A DNA stretch of 64,000 nt from Rhizobium sp. CB3090 (GTDB taxonomy: Bacteria > Pseudomonadota > Alphaproteobacteria > Rhizobiales > Rhizobiaceae). The notes beneath the pieces are model-generated. The model did not search any database. It was not told the origin of the DNA and saw nothing but the letters and a program-made list of their open reading frames with translations. Positions 20,864 through 30,881 of this stretch are shown here, piece by piece. The stretch spans positions 2,666,001 to 2,730,000 of the forward strand of contig NZ_CP121662.1 of the NCBI RefSeq assembly GCF_029714285.1. Reading direction: 5' to 3'. The translations under genes and the position numbers were made by a program. How positions within the stretch are numbered: the stretch's first letter is position 1; each line of letters begins with the position of its first letter.

Positions 20864-21352
20864 ATGCGATTCGCAGGCCTTGCTATTGGATTGACAGTGA
20901 TGACCGTTGCGGCTGACGCCGCCGCACAGAATTTTCCGGCGCCCGGTGCGGTGGTGGTCAGCGGCACGTGCTCCAAGCTCGTCGTCGGCAAGCTCGATGC
21001 CTCAAAAGGCTGCAAGGGTGAGATCGCCAGCGTGACGGGACCGGACGGCTCGGTAACGTTCATCTTTTCATCCGGCGGCAAGATGCTTGGCTTCCAGGGC
21101 GATGGCCGCGGAATCAAACCCGGCTCGAAGAAGGGCACCGCGCAATTGCCGATCGAGGTCATCTCCACAGGCGCCGGCAACAAGATGACCGGCCAGGTCG
21201 GGGCCAAGGGCACCTGCACCTTCGCCAATCCTTATTCGGGCAAACCCGTCTCCATCGAATGCACCGCGAAATCGACGGAGCTGAGCTTCACCGGCAGCTT
21301 CCTGTCGAATGGCAAGCCGCCACGCAGTAATAAGCCGCCAAGCGGCAAATAG
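20864..21352 (+). CDS. Exported hypothetical protein
   Basis: 162 residues with a signal peptide of about 21 residues ending ADAAAQ. The mature part is Gly/Ser/Lys-rich, with a pattern of short beta strands (AVVVSGTCSKLVVGKLD, GSVTFIFSSGGKMLGFQGDG) and four cysteines spaced for two disulfides (GTCSK, KGCKG, GTCTF, IECTA). The C-terminus is a Pro/Lys/Ser tail. A periplasmic or surface role is inferred from export only. AAAGGA stands ten bases before the ATG. Confidence 0.72.
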   Translation: MRFAGLAIGLTVMTVAADAAAQNFPAPGAVVVSGTCSKLVVGKLDASKGCKGEIASVTGPDGSVTFIFSSGGKMLGFQGDGRGIKPGSKKGTAQLPIEVISTGAGNKMTGQVGAKGTCTFANPYSGKPVSIECTAKSTELSFTGSFLSNGKPPRSNKPPSGK

Positions 21353-21364
21353 GCAAAGCTTCGC

Positions 21365-21427
21365 CTGCTAGGGCCAAAGGCCCAGCAGCCTCAGAAAAAG
21401 CGTCCTGCTTCCAGCTTTATTTTTTTG
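21365..21427 (+). terminator. Hairpin and intrinsic terminator after the exported protein gene
   Basis: A hairpin CTGCT-A-GGGCC/GGCCC-AGCAG (21365-21388) is followed by AAAGC/GCTTT (21397-21418) running into ATTTTTTT. The T-run overlaps the 3' end of the convergent minus-strand gene at 21417. Confidence 0.65.
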
Positions 21428-21665
21428 AGCGGCCTTTGTTTTTCCCGCCGTGATTGGCATCGCCAGGTGCCTCTCGCGACAGGTCCGCGCCGCTGACATG
21501 AGCCGGCACGTGAACATCCTCATGCGTCGCTGGCTGCAACGTCAGGTCGACATTATGCGGCGGCAATACCTGCGCCTGACGCAGGACGTTCGAACGCGTC
21601 CGTTTCTGCCGGGGCGCGTCCTGCTTCTTTTCTTTTGGTCTATGATGAATGGGATGGGGGCTCAT
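21417..21665 (-). CDS. Small basic hydrophilic protein, unknown
   Basis: 82 residues, starting MSPHPIHHRPKEKKQD and very rich in Lys, Arg, His and Pro, with the end NHGGKNKGRSKK. It looks intrinsically disordered and may bind nucleic acid or be a stress protein. AGGAGG lies seven bases before ATG 21665, which fixes the start; the longer open frame to 21890 is leader. An EcfG-type promoter lies about 100 bases upstream, suggesting general-stress induction. No family is recognised. Confidence 0.65.
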   Translation of the reverse strand: MSPHPIHHRPKEKKQDAPRQKRTRSNVLRQAQVLPPHNVDLTLQPATHEDVHVPAHVSGADLSREAPGDANHGGKNKGRSKK

Positions 21666-22090
21666 GAGAGGTCCTCCTTGTCCGCTGCTCTCTATCCGAC
21701 AATCAAACCCCTTCCGGGATCTGCCTTGCAACGGACATCGCCCTGCCCGCCTGATGGCCAAACGCGCCTCTTTCCCGTTTGGTTCCTGAAATTCCTGTCC
21801 CGGCGAAGGTGGCGCATCGAAGCGAGCGCGGCTCTTGACGGGCGCCGCAATTTCACTAACTAATGGTGGCATCTCCGCGCCTTCTGACATCGGCTGCGGA
21901 TTGAACTTTGGTGCCGGGCCCCTCTGGCGAGAGTTTTAACGGCGCTCTCGCGATGTCGGTACCGCCTGCAGATGAGCCGGCGGATTTCTTTCATGAATAC
22001 TCTGACCATGCCTCGCACGCATGCCGTCTCCGGCATGTGGCTATGCCTCGAGTCCGGATACATTTTCTCCGCTTTTGAGGAGGTGCGTCC
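21666..22090. other. Divergent intergenic region and long leader of the TerC-like gene
   Basis: 425 bases between the minus-strand small basic gene and the DUF475 gene. Next to the former is its EcfG-type promoter (21761-21786). Toward the latter are several short inverted repeats, notably CATGCCG-TCT-CCGGCATG near 22020-22037, and a GAGGAGG ribosome-binding site just before ATG 22091. No gene seen. A structured leader for the DUF475 gene is possible but not demonstrated. Confidence 0.5.
21761..21786 (-). promoter_or_regulatory. EcfG/RpoE2-type promoter of the small basic protein gene
   Basis: Minus strand GGAAC (21786-21782), 17-base spacer, CGTT (21764-21761). This fits the alphaproteobacterial general-stress consensus GGAAC-N16/17-CGTT. 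The start would be near 21755, about 90 bases before the ATG. Confidence 0.6.
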
Positions 22091-23188
22091 ATGACGTCCT
22101 CTTCCTCCAAATCCATGCTCGGCTATTTCGGCTGGGCTTTCATCGTCACCATCGCCGGTCTCGCCTTGGGCGGACTGCTCGGCTGGAATATGAGCGGCAC
22201 CTTCGGCGGCCTGGCGACGGCCTTTTTCATCTGCCTGGTGCTGGCTGTGCTCGAGATATCGCTTTCGTTCGACAACGCCATTGTCAATGCCAACAAGCTG
22301 AAAGAGATGACGCCGGTCTGGCAGCATCGCTTCCTGACCTGGGGCATCGTCATCGCGGTTTTCGGCATGCGCATCGTCTTTCCGCTGGCGATCGTCGCCA
22401 TTGCCGCCGAAATCAATCCCTGGGAAGCTTTGAAGCTCGCGGCGGCGGAACCGGATCAGTATGCCGCGATCATGCATGGCGCACATCTGCCCATTGCCGC
22501 GTTCGGCGGCACCTTCCTGATGATGGTCGGCCTCACCTATTTCTTCGATCGCGAGAAGGATGTGCACTGGATCGCCTTCGTCGAAAAGGCGATGGCGCAT
22601 TTCGCCACCATCAAGGGCATCGAGATCGCCTTCGTGCTGATTCTCGTTCTGATCTTCACCTCGCTGCTCGATGGCGAGGACGCGACCACATTCCTCTATG
22701 CCTCCGTCTACGGTCTCCTGACCTTTCTTCTGGTGGAGGTCCTCAGCGGCTTCCTGGATGCCTCGCAAAAGTCGATGAGCGCTGCTGCCAGGGGTGGCCT
22801 CGGAGCTTTCCTCTATCTGGAAATCCTCGATGCCAGCTTCTCCTTCGACGGCGTCATCGGCGCTTTTGCGCTCACGCAGAACCTGTTCATCATCGCTATC
22901 GGTCTCGGTATCGGCGCCATGTATGTGCGCTCGATGACGATCATGCTCGTGGAAAAAGGCACGCTCGCCCATTATCGCTATCTGGAACATGGCGCTTTCT
23001 ACGCCATCCTGATTCTCTCGGTGATCATGTATGTCCAAACGCTCATGCATATCCCCGAAGTCATCACCGGTCTCGGCGGTGCGGCTTTGATCGGCATCTC
23101 GCTCCTGTCGTCGATCCGCTACAACAAGCACAACAGCGCGGGGCATGGTTCGGCCCATGAGAAGCCGCGCGACAGAGCGGAAGCCTGA
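22091..23188 (+). CDS. TerC/YkoY-superfamily integral membrane protein (DUF475)
   Basis: 365 residues with about nine transmembrane segments. Two related halves each carry an acidic membrane motif: LAVLEISLSFDNAIVNANKL near residues 50-69 and YLEILDASFSFDGVIGAF near 241-258. These repeats identify the TerC/DUF475 group, in which several members export manganese or influence metal loading of exported proteins. The ATG is preceded by GAGGAGG at six bases. It is monocistronic by spacing. Whether it moves Mn, Ca or another ion is not decidable here. Confidence 0.85.
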   Translation: MTSSSSKSMLGYFGWAFIVTIAGLALGGLLGWNMSGTFGGLATAFFICLVLAVLEISLSFDNAIVNANKLKEMTPVWQHRFLTWGIVIAVFGMRIVFPLAIVAIAAEINPWEALKLAAAEPDQYAAIMHGAHLPIAAFGGTFLMMVGLTYFFDREKDVHWIAFVEKAMAHFATIKGIEIAFVLILVLIFTSLLDGEDATTFLYASVYGLLTFLLVEVLSGFLDASQKSMSAAARGGLGAFLYLEILDASFSFDGVIGAFALTQNLFIIAIGLGIGAMYVRSMTIMLVEKGTLAHYRYLEHGAFYAILILSVIMYVQTLMHIPEVITGLGGAALIGISLLSSIRYNKHNSAGHGSAHEKPRDRAEA

Positions 23189-23518
23189 CGAATGATCGAA
23201 ATCATGAAGCGCAAGGAATGACTCACGGAGATCGCCATGCGCCTTATGGCGCTGCCGCACCCGAAATGGCGGCAACGCCTACGTCTTTCGGTGAAAATCC
23301 CCGCAACACGGATTTGCTCTCTCGACCGAAGCATGACTGTGTCTATTAGAATTTCCCAACTAAGATCGGCGAATGTTCGCAATCGCTGGCAGTTCGCACT
23401 GGTGTTTTTCTGAAAAATGTCGCAATGGCGAAGTCCAGTTGTTTAAAAGACGAACGCGGCGATCGCATGTGTTGCAGATGTTCGCGTTCTTGAGTGGGTG
23501 TGTAGGAGAGAGGCAGAT
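23189..23518. other. Intergenic region upstream of manC
   Basis: 330 bases with no credible gene. It becomes AT-rich between about 23330 and 23450. A weak hairpin CGCCAT/ATGGCG lies near 23232-23250. I could not place a confident promoter, although the manC promoter should be here. Confidence 0.5.
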
Positions 23519-24946
23519 ATGGCAGCCAAAATCGTCCCAGTGATCATGGCCGGAGGCAAGGGAACACGGTTGTGGCCGCTGTCGCGCGCCTCCGCGCCAA
23601 AGCAATTTATCCAGTTCATCGGTGACAAGACGCTCTTTCAGAGCACGTTGACGCGCGTCTCCGATCCCGAGCTGTATGAAGCCCCGATCGTACTCACCAA
23701 CGAGGAATTTCGCTTCCTCGTCGCCGAACAGGCGCGTGAGCTCGGCCTGAAGCTGACTGCCGTGCTGCTGGAGCCGGTTGCCCGCAATACCGCCGCAGCC
23801 GTTGCGGCCGCCGCCACGCTCGTCACTGAGCTCTTCGGCAAGGACGCCACGATGCACGTCCTTGGATCCGACTACGAGATCGACGCCAACGCCACCTATT
23901 TCGATTGCGTTCGCATCGCCCGCGATACCGCGCTTGAAGGCAAGCTCGTGACCTTCGGCATTGCCCCGACCGAACCGGCCACCGGCTACGGCTACATCGA
24001 GAGCGGCAAAGAACTGTCGACCGGCGCACACGCCGTCCAGCGTTTCGTCGAAAAGCCTGCCCTGGAAAAGGCGGAGGCGATGGTCGCCAGCGGCGGGTTC
24101 TACTGGAATTCCGGCATGTTCATGTTCTCCGCCGGCCAGCTTCTCGCAGAAATGCACGAATACGCGCCGGAAGTCGAAAAGGCTGCTGCCGAAGCCGTTT
24201 CCAAGTCGACACGAGACCTCGATTTCACCCGCCTCGACACCGAGTCATTCGTCAAGAGCCCGGATATCTCCATCGACTACGCATTGATGGAAAAGACGGA
24301 GAATGCCGCGGTTGTCCCATCGCCCTTCACCTGGTCGGATCTCGGAAGCTGGGATTCGGTCTGGAAGGTCGGCAAGCGCGACGAAAACGGCAACGTGGCT
24401 GCCGGTGATGCGACGCTGGTCAACACCAAGAATTCGCTTGTCATGACGCATGGCGTCCATCTCGCCGTGCAGGGGATGGAGGACGTCGCCGTCATCGCCA
24501 GCGAGGACGCCGTTTATGTCGGCCACCTCAAGGACAGCCAGGAAGTCGGCAAGCTGGTTAAACTTCTGGCGAGCGAGAAGAAGACGGCCAAGCTCACCGA
24601 GACGCATCCGACCTCCTATCGTCCGTGGGGTGGCTATACGTCGGTTCTGAACGGCGAACGTTTCCAGGTGAAACGCATCTTCGTGCTTCCCGGCAAGAAG
24701 CTGTCGCTGCAGAAGCACCATCACCGTTCGGAACACTGGATCGTCGTCAAGGGCACTGCGGAGGTAACCGTCGGCGAACACGTTCAGATGCTGCGCGAAA
24801 ACGAGTCGGTTTATATTCCGCTCGGCGAAGTGCACCGCCTGTCCAACCCGGGCAAGATCCTGCTGGAACTGATCGAAGTGCAGACGGGCTCCTATCTCGG
24901 CGAAGACGACATCATCCGCTTGGTCGATGAATTCGGCAGAAGCTGA
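23519..24946 (+). CDS. manC: Mannose-1-phosphate guanylyltransferase / mannose-6-phosphate isomerase
   Basis: 475 residues, normal for the bifunctional type II enzyme that makes GDP-mannose for surface polysaccharides. The nucleotidyltransferase domain starts IVPVIMAGGKGTRLWPLSR (the GxGxRLxPLSR signature) and contains the FVEKP motif. The C-terminal cupin isomerase domain (about 350-470) has the metal-binding stretch LQKHHHRSEHWIVVKG. ATG 23519 has GGAG at a normal distance; the frame open from 23498 is not needed. It stands alone and ends in a strong terminator, so it is not part of a visible polysaccharide cluster. Confidence 0.95.
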   Translation: MAAKIVPVIMAGGKGTRLWPLSRASAPKQFIQFIGDKTLFQSTLTRVSDPELYEAPIVLTNEEFRFLVAEQARELGLKLTAVLLEPVARNTAAAVAAAATLVTELFGKDATMHVLGSDYEIDANATYFDCVRIARDTALEGKLVTFGIAPTEPATGYGYIESGKELSTGAHAVQRFVEKPALEKAEAMVASGGFYWNSGMFMFSAGQLLAEMHEYAPEVEKAAAEAVSKSTRDLDFTRLDTESFVKSPDISIDYALMEKTENAAVVPSPFTWSDLGSWDSVWKVGKRDENGNVAAGDATLVNTKNSLVMTHGVHLAVQGMEDVAVIASEDAVYVGHLKDSQEVGKLVKLLASEKKTAKLTETHPTSYRPWGGYTSVLNGERFQVKRIFVLPGKKLSLQKHHHRSEHWIVVKGTAEVTVGEHVQMLRENESVYIPLGEVHRLSNPGKILLELIEVQTGSYLGEDDIIRLVDEFGRS

Positions 24947-24969
24947 GGTCTTCGATGGCAACGATTTCC

Positions 24970-25003
24970 AAGCGGCGGGCGAAAGTCCGCCGCTTTTATT
25001 TTG
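24970..25003 (+). terminator. Intrinsic terminator of manC
   Basis: AAGCGGCGG (24970-24978) pairs with CCGCCGCTT (24987-24995), followed by TTATTTT. Confidence 0.85.
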
Positions 25004-25125
25004 GCACCCTATGGAATGGCCTTGATTGAACGCCGAGACGCCTTGCATTCTTCCGCTGCATTGCACACACTGCCGGCGGGAACAGCAAATGCCGCACAAC
25101 GATGCGAGCTAGGCAAAGAGAAAAT

Positions 25126-28100
25126 ATGGCGATCAAGGCAAGCATTTATCATCTCACCCATTATAAATACGACAATCCGGTCCGCCTCGGCCCTCAAATC
25201 ATCCGCCTGAAACCTGCTTCGCATTCCAAGACACGCGTCCTCAGCCATTCGCTGAAGGTGACGCCGTCCAATCATTTTGTGAATTTGCAGCAGGACCCCT
25301 ACGGCAATTATCTGGCCCGCTTCGTCTTTCCCGACCCGGTGACCGAATTGAAGATCGAGGTCGATCTCGTTGCCGATATGACGGTCTACAATCCCTTCGA
25401 CTTCTTCGTCGAAGAGGAAGCCACCACATGGCCCTTCGACTATCCCGAGACCATTCGCGACGATCTGTCGATCTATATGAAGCCGAAGGAGCCAGGCCCG
25501 CGCCTTGCAGCCTTCCTTTCAACGCTCGACCGCTCGGAGCAGCGCACCGTCGACATGGTCGTCGGGCTCAATGCACGGCTGCAGCATGAGATCGGCTATG
25601 TCACTCGCCTGGAAACTGGCGTGCAGACGCCGGAAGAGACGTTGGAAAAGGCAAAGGGGTCCTGCCGCGACACGAGCTGGCTGCTCGTCCAGGTTCTCCG
25701 CCACCTCGGCCTCGCCGCCCGTTTCGTCTCCGGCTACCTGATCCAGCTCACACCGGATTTGAAGGCGCTCGACGGCCCTTCGGGTACGGAATACGACTTT
25801 ACCGACCTGCATGCCTGGGCAGAGGTCTATCTTCCCGGCGCCGGCTGGGTCGGCCTCGACCCCACGTCAGGTCTGCTGACCGGCGAAAGCCATATACCGC
25901 TCGCCGCCACCCCGCATTACCGCAATGCAGCGCCGATTTCCGGCGGATATTTCGGCGAGGCCGAGACCGAATTCGATTTCGACATGAAGGTCGCCCGCGT
26001 CGCCGAGCATCCGCGCATCACCAAGCCCTTCTCCGACGAAAGCTGGGATGCGCTCAACGCGCTTGGGGAAAAGGTCGATACCATCCTCAGACAGGACGAT
26101 GTGCGCCTGACCATGGGCGGAGAGCCGACCTTCGTGTCGATCGACGACTTCCCGTCCGACGAATGGAATACGGCCGCCGTCGGCCCGACCAAGCGCGAAA
26201 AGGCCGATACGCTGATCCGCCGCCTGCGCGAGCGCTTCGCGCCGAACGGCTTCCTGCATTACGGCCAGGGTAAATGGTATCCCGGCGAAAGCCTGCCGCG
26301 CTGGACCTTCTCCCTCTACTGGCGGCGCGACGGCCTGCCGATCTGGTCGAACCCGGACCTGATCGCCAATGAGGGCCGCAACTACAGCGTCAATGAAGAC
26401 GATGCCGGCCGCCTGCTGACGGCCATTGCCGGCGAACTCGACATCGAACCGGATTATGTGGCACCCGCCTTCGAAGATCCGGCCGAATGGCTGGTCAAGG
26501 AAGCAAACCTGCCCGACAATGTCGACCCGTCCAACTCTAAGCTGAAGGACCCGGAGGAACGCTCCCGCATGGCCCGCGTCTTCGAGCGCGGATTGACGCG
26601 TCCAACGGGCTATATTCTCCCGGTACAGGCCTGGAATGCGCGCGCCAGCGGCCGCCGCTGGGTCAGCGAGAAGTGGCGCACGCGTCGCGGCCGCATCTTC
26701 CTCGTGCCCGGCGACAGCCCGGTCGGCTATCGCCTGCCGCTGAACTCTCTCGGCTGGATACCGGCATCGCAATACCCGTACATCAACCCGATGGATCCGA
26801 CGATCCCGCGCGAAGCGCTGCCGGATTACGGTGAGGATAAGGGCCGGCCATTGCAGGCCGCTCACTTCCAGCCCTTCGCCGGCCAGCAGCCGACCATGCC
26901 GCAATCCATCGATGAGATCGGCGGTCATGTGCGTACCGCCATCAGCGTCGAGCCGCGCGATGGGCGCCTCTGCATCTTCATGCCGCCGACCGTCAGCGTC
27001 GAGGAATACCTCGACCTCGTCGCCTCCGCCGAGCGTGCAGCCGCAGCCCTGAACCTGCCTGTGCATATCGAAGGTTATCCGCCGCCGCAGGACGAGCGCA
27101 TCAATGTCATCCGCGTCGCCCCCGACCCAGGCGTCATCGAGGTGAACATCCATCCGGCATCGAGCTGGAAGGAGACCGTCGATATCACCACCGCGATTTA
27201 TGAGGAGGCGCGGTCGAGCCGGCTTGGCACCGACAAGTTCATGATCGACGGCCGCCACACCGGCACCGGCGGCGGCAACCACGTCGTCGTCGGCGGCCGC
27301 AACACCATGGACAGCCCCTTCCTGCGCCGTCCCGACCTGTTGAAGAGCCTGGTGCTGCACTGGCAGCGTCATCCATCGCTCTCCTACCTTTTCTCGGGCA
27401 TGTTCATCGGCCCGACCAGCCAGGCGCCGCGCATCGACGAAGCCCGTCATGACAGCCTCTACGAGCTGGAAATTGCGCTCGCCCAGGTGCCGGCGCCCGG
27501 TCGCGGCATCCCGCCGCTCCCTTGGCTCGTCGATCGCCTGTTCCGCAACCTTCTGACCGATGTAACTGGCAACACCCACCGTTCGGAAATCTGCATCGAC
27601 AAGCTGTTCTCGCCGGATGGCCCGACCGGCCGCCTTGGCCTCGTCGAATTCCGTGGCTTCGAAATGCCGCCGAATGCGCGCATGAGCCTCGCCCAGCAAT
27701 TGCTGGTGCGTGCCCTCATTGCCCGCTTCTGGCGCAATCCGATCGACGGCCGGTTCGTGCGTTGGGGCACGACGCTGCACGACCGTTTCATGTTGCCGCA
27801 TCATATCTGGCAGGATTTCCTCGATGTGCTCGCGGATCTTCGGGAAAACGGCTTCGACCTTCGTCCTGAATGGTTCCAGGCGCAGCTCGAATTCCGCTTC
27901 CCCTTCTGCGGGGAAGTCGAATACGAGGGCAGCAAGCTGGAACTGCGCCAGGCCCTGGAGCCTTGGCATGTCATGGGCGAAGAAGGTGCGGTCGGCGGCA
28001 CCGTCCGCTATGTCGATTCATCGGTGGAGCGGCTGCAGGTGCGGTTCGAAACCAGCAATCCCTCGCGCTACACTGTCGCCTGCAACGGCCGCGCCGTGCC

Positions 28101-28446
28101 GCTGACGCCGACCGGCATGTCCGGCGTTTCCGTCGCCGGCGTCCGTTACAAGGCCTGGCATCCGGCCTCGGGCCTGCATCCGGTTCTGCCGATCGACACA
28201 CCACTGACCTTCGACATTTATGACACGTGGTCGAAGCGTTCGATCGGCGGCTGCATCTACCATGTTGCCCATCCGGGCGGCCGCAACTATGACACCTTCC
28301 CTGTCAACGGCAATGAGGCGGAAGCGCGACGTCTTGCGCGATTCGAACCTTGGGGGCATACGGCGGGCGGATATAATCTGCGCACAGAATCGGTATCGGG
28401 GGAATTTCCGCTGACGCTCGATCTGAGGCGGCCGATAGGGGTGTGA
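25126..28446 (+). CDS. Transglutaminase-like protease fused to DUF2126 putative amidoligase
   Basis: 1106 residues from ATG 25126, which has AAAGAG upstream. The N-terminal 300 residues form a bacterial transglutaminase-like domain: [17 protein letters not shown] start, nucleophile in [18 protein letters not shown], His in [15 protein letters not shown] and Asp in GLDPTSGLL. The remaining 800 residues match DUF2126 (COG4196), described as a putative amidoligase; motifs include [28 protein letters not shown] and [14 protein letters not shown]. Such a protein could both make and break amide bonds. It is the first gene of a three-gene unit with the ATP-grasp/alpha-E and second transglutaminase genes. 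The substrate is unknown. Confidence 0.9.
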   Translation: MAIKASIYHLTHYKYDNPVRLGPQIIRLKPASHSKTRVLSHSLKVTPSNHFVNLQQDPYGNYLARFVFPDPVTELKIEVDLVADMTVYNPFDFFVEEEATTWPFDYPETIRDDLSIYMKPKEPGPRLAAFLSTLDRSEQRTVDMVVGLNARLQHEIGYVTRLETGVQTPEETLEKAKGSCRDTSWLLVQVLRHLGLAARFVSGYLIQLTPDLKALDGPSGTEYDFTDLHAWAEVYLPGAGWVGLDPTSGLLTGESHIPLAATPHYRNAAPISGGYFGEAETEFDFDMKVARVAEHPRITKPFSDESWDALNALGEKVDTILRQDDVRLTMGGEPTFVSIDDFPSDEWNTAAVGPTKREKADTLIRRLRERFAPNGFLHYGQGKWYPGESLPRWTFSLYWRRDGLPIWSNPDLIANEGRNYSVNEDDAGRLLTAIAGELDIEPDYVAPAFEDPAEWLVKEANLPDNVDPSNSKLKDPEERSRMARVFERGLTRPTGYILPVQAWNARASGRRWVSEKWRTRRGRIFLVPGDSPVGYRLPLNSLGWIPASQYPYINPMDPTIPREALPDYGEDKGRPLQAAHFQPFAGQQPTMPQSIDEIGGHVRTAISVEPRDGRLCIFMPPTVSVEEYLDLVASAERAAAALNLPVHIEGYPPPQDERINVIRVAPDPGVIEVNIHPASSWKETVDITTAIYEEARSSRLGTDKFMIDGRHTGTGGGNHVVVGGRNTMDSPFLRRPDLLKSLVLHWQRHPSLSYLFSGMFIGPTSQAPRIDEARHDSLYELEIALAQVPAPGRGIPPLPWLVDRLFRNLLTDVTGNTHRSEICIDKLFSPDGPTGRLGLVEFRGFEMPPNARMSLAQQLLVRALIARFWRNPIDGRFVRWGTTLHDRFMLPHHIWQDFLDVLADLRENGFDLRPEWFQAQLEFRFPFCGEVEYEGSKLELRQALEPWHVMGEEGAVGGTVRYVDSSVERLQVRFETSNPSRYTVACNGRAVPLTPTGMSGVSVAGVRYKAWHPASGLHPVLPIDTPLTFDIYDTWSKRSIGGCIYHVAHPGGRNYDTFPVNGNEAEARRLARFEPWGHTAGGYNLRTESVSGEFPLTLDLRRPIGV

Positions 28447-28459
28447 AACAGGCATACGC

Positions 28460-30877
28460 ATGGGGAAGAAACCAGCGACGGAACGGCGTGACGAGGTAAG
28501 GGCTGGCATCGGCAACGATCCGGCCTTTGCCTATTCCGCTTTGCCCGGCGTCGCCGATGAAATGGTCGACAATACCGGCGCGGTGCGGCCGGTCTGGCAA
28601 AATCTGCTCGCAGCACTCAGCCGCATGCCGGAAAAGGAGCTTCTGGAGCGCTTCGCCCGCGCCGACCGCTATCTGCGCGACGCCGGCGTTTTCTACCGCG
28701 CCTATGGAGCGACGGGCGTCAGCGAACGCAACTGGCCGATCTCCCATATTCCAGTCCTCATCGACGAGCGCGAATGGCAGACGCTGTCGGCCGGCCTGCG
28801 CCAGCGCGCCGACCTGCTCGAAGAGGTCATCGCCGATATCTATGGCGACAACAGGCTGATCAACGAAGGCTTGCTGCCGCCGGCGCTGATTGCCGCCAAT
28901 CCGGAATTCCTGCGCCCACTCGCCGGTATCAAACCGGCGAACGGGCACTATCTCCACTTCCTCGCCTTCGAGATCGGCCGCGGTCCGGACGGCAACTGGT
29001 GGGTGCTGGCCGACCGCGCCCAGGCTCCGTCGGGTGCCGGTTTCGCGCTGGAGACCCGTGTCGCCACCACGCGCGCTTTCTCTGATATCTACGCAGAGAC
29101 GAAAGTGCACCGCCTCGCATCCTTCTTCGGCGCCTTTCGCGATGCCTTGCAGGGCGTGAAGCGCGGCGCATCCGACCGCATCGCCGTCTTGACGCCGGGG
29201 CCAGCCAACGAGACCTATTACGAACACGCCTATATCGCCCGCTACCTCGGCTTCATGCTGCTCGAAGGCGAGGACATTACCGTCGTCAACGATCAACTGA
29301 TGGTGCGAACCGTCGCGGGCCTGAAGCCGATCAGCGTGCTCTGGCGCCGCCTCGACGCATCCTATGCGGACCCGCTGGAGCTCAACCAGCAATCCCATAT
29401 CGGCACGCCCGGCATGGTCGAGGCGTTGAGGGCGCAGACCGTCACCATCGTCAACGGGCTCGGTTCGGGCATTCTGGAAACCCGCGCGCTTCTCGCCTTT
29501 TTGCCCACCATCTGCCGGCATCTGCGGGGCGAGGACCTGAAGCTGCCGTCGATCGCAACCTGGTGGTGCGGCCAGAAGGCAGAGCAGGAGCATGTCGCCG
29601 CCCATATCGAAAAAATGGTGATCGGCCCGGCCTATTCCTGCATGCCCTTCTTCGACGACAATGGCCAGTCGGTGCTGGGCTCGACGCTGCGCACCACCGC
29701 CAAGGAATCGATTGCCGACTGGCTGACCACGGACGGCCACAAGCTGGTTGGCCAGGAGGTCGTCACGCTCTCGACAACCCCCGCATGGGTAAACGGCAAG
29801 CTGCTGCCGCGGCCGATGAGCTTGCGCGTCTTTGCCGCCCGCACAGAAAACGGCTGGCAGATCATGCCGGGCGGCTTTGCCCGCATCGGCAGCGGCGACG
29901 ATGTGGCCGCCATCGCCATGCAGTCCGGCGGTTCGGCGGCCGATGTCTGGATCGTCTCCGACAAACCGGTCGAGCGCCACACGCTGCTGCCGACTGAGGA
30001 GACCTTCACCCGCAATATGCCCGGCAGCCTGCCGAGTCGCGCTGCCGATAATCTCTTCTGGCTCGGCCGCTATATCGAGCGCGCCGAAGGCGCCCTGCGC
30101 ATCCTGCGCGCCTGGCACGGACGCTTTGCCGAAGCGGCCGACCCGACCCAGCCGCTGCTTGCCGATGTCAGCGCCTATCTGGCGGCCGTCGATATCGACA
30201 CCAGGGAACCCGTGCCGGAAAACCTGCTGCGCAATATCGACAGCGCCGTCTATTCCGCCAGCAATATCCGCGACCGCTTCTCGCCGGACGGCTGGCTGGC
30301 GCTGAACGATCTCGCCAAAACCGCCCGCCGCTTCAAGGAAAAGGTCAAGGCCGGCGACGACGCCAGCCACGCCATGACGATTCTTTTGCGCAAGCTCGCG
30401 GGCTTTGCCGGCCTTGTGCATGAAAACATGTATCGTTTTACCGGCTGGCGCTTCCTGTCGCTCGGCCGCTATATCGAGCGCGGACTGCATATGACGCGCC
30501 TGCTCGGTCATATGTCCGGCCCGGAGGCGCCCGACGGCGCGCTCGACATGCTGCTGGAAATCGGCGACAGCGTCATGACCCATCGCCGCCGCTACAACGT
30601 CAATACCGCCCGCCTGACGGTGACCGATCTGCTGGCGCTCGATCCGCTCAACCCGCGCTCGATCCTCTTCCAGATGAACGAGATCCACCGCGAAGTGGAG
30701 CAATTGCCGAACGCCTTCGTCAACGGCCAGATGTCGCCCTTCTACCGCGAAGCCATGCGGCTGCATTCGGGTCTGGCCGTCATGACGCCGGAGACGATGA
30801 GCGACGAGGTCTACAAGCGGCTGGAACGGGAGCTGGAACGTCTCTCCGATCTCCTGGCCCAGACCTATCTCGGATGA
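28460..30877 (+). CDS. Circularly permuted ATP-grasp protein fused to alpha-E domain
   Basis: 805 residues. Roughly residues 60-490 form the circularly permuted type 2 ATP-grasp ligase (COG2308, DUF404/407), with YRAYGATGVSERNWPISHIP, the conserved LTPGPANETYYEHAYIAR and NGLGSGILETRALLAFLP. Residues 510-805 form the helical alpha-E domain (COG2307, DUF403) beginning LPSRAADNLFWLGRYIERAE, with a second LSLGRYIERGLHMTRLLG. In many genomes these are two separate genes; here they are fused. ATP-grasp enzymes form amide bonds through acyl phosphates. The start codon lies 14 bases after the preceding stop, so translation is probably coupled. Confidence 0.92.
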   Translation: MGKKPATERRDEVRAGIGNDPAFAYSALPGVADEMVDNTGAVRPVWQNLLAALSRMPEKELLERFARADRYLRDAGVFYRAYGATGVSERNWPISHIPVLIDEREWQTLSAGLRQRADLLEEVIADIYGDNRLINEGLLPPALIAANPEFLRPLAGIKPANGHYLHFLAFEIGRGPDGNWWVLADRAQAPSGAGFALETRVATTRAFSDIYAETKVHRLASFFGAFRDALQGVKRGASDRIAVLTPGPANETYYEHAYIARYLGFMLLEGEDITVVNDQLMVRTVAGLKPISVLWRRLDASYADPLELNQQSHIGTPGMVEALRAQTVTIVNGLGSGILETRALLAFLPTICRHLRGEDLKLPSIATWWCGQKAEQEHVAAHIEKMVIGPAYSCMPFFDDNGQSVLGSTLRTTAKESIADWLTTDGHKLVGQEVVTLSTTPAWVNGKLLPRPMSLRVFAARTENGWQIMPGGFARIGSGDDVAAIAMQSGGSAADVWIVSDKPVERHTLLPTEETFTRNMPGSLPSRAADNLFWLGRYIERAEGALRILRAWHGRFAEAADPTQPLLADVSAYLAAVDIDTREPVPENLLRNIDSAVYSASNIRDRFSPDGWLALNDLAKTARRFKEKVKAGDDASHAMTILLRKLAGFAGLVHENMYRFTGWRFLSLGRYIERGLHMTRLLGHMSGPEAPDGALDMLLEIGDSVMTHRRRYNVNTARLTVTDLLALDPLNPRSILFQMNEIHREVEQLPNAFVNGQMSPFYREAMRLHSGLAVMTPETMSDEVYKRLERELERLSDLLAQTYLG

Positions 30878-30881
30878 TGTG

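Noticed and set aside
21870..22090. yybP-ykoY manganese riboswitch before the TerC-like gene
   Set aside because: The conserved GGGGAGUAG and CCGAC-type segments of that riboswitch are not seen.
25867..27969. 700-codon minus-strand open frame opposite the DUF2126 gene
   Set aside because: Antisense shadow of a gene with intact motifs; no ribosome-binding site or family.
28304..30766. 820-codon minus-strand open frame opposite the ATP-grasp/alpha-E gene
   Set aside because: Composition (Gly, Asp, Arg, His-rich without domains) is that of a shadow frame; the plus-strand gene has clear domains.
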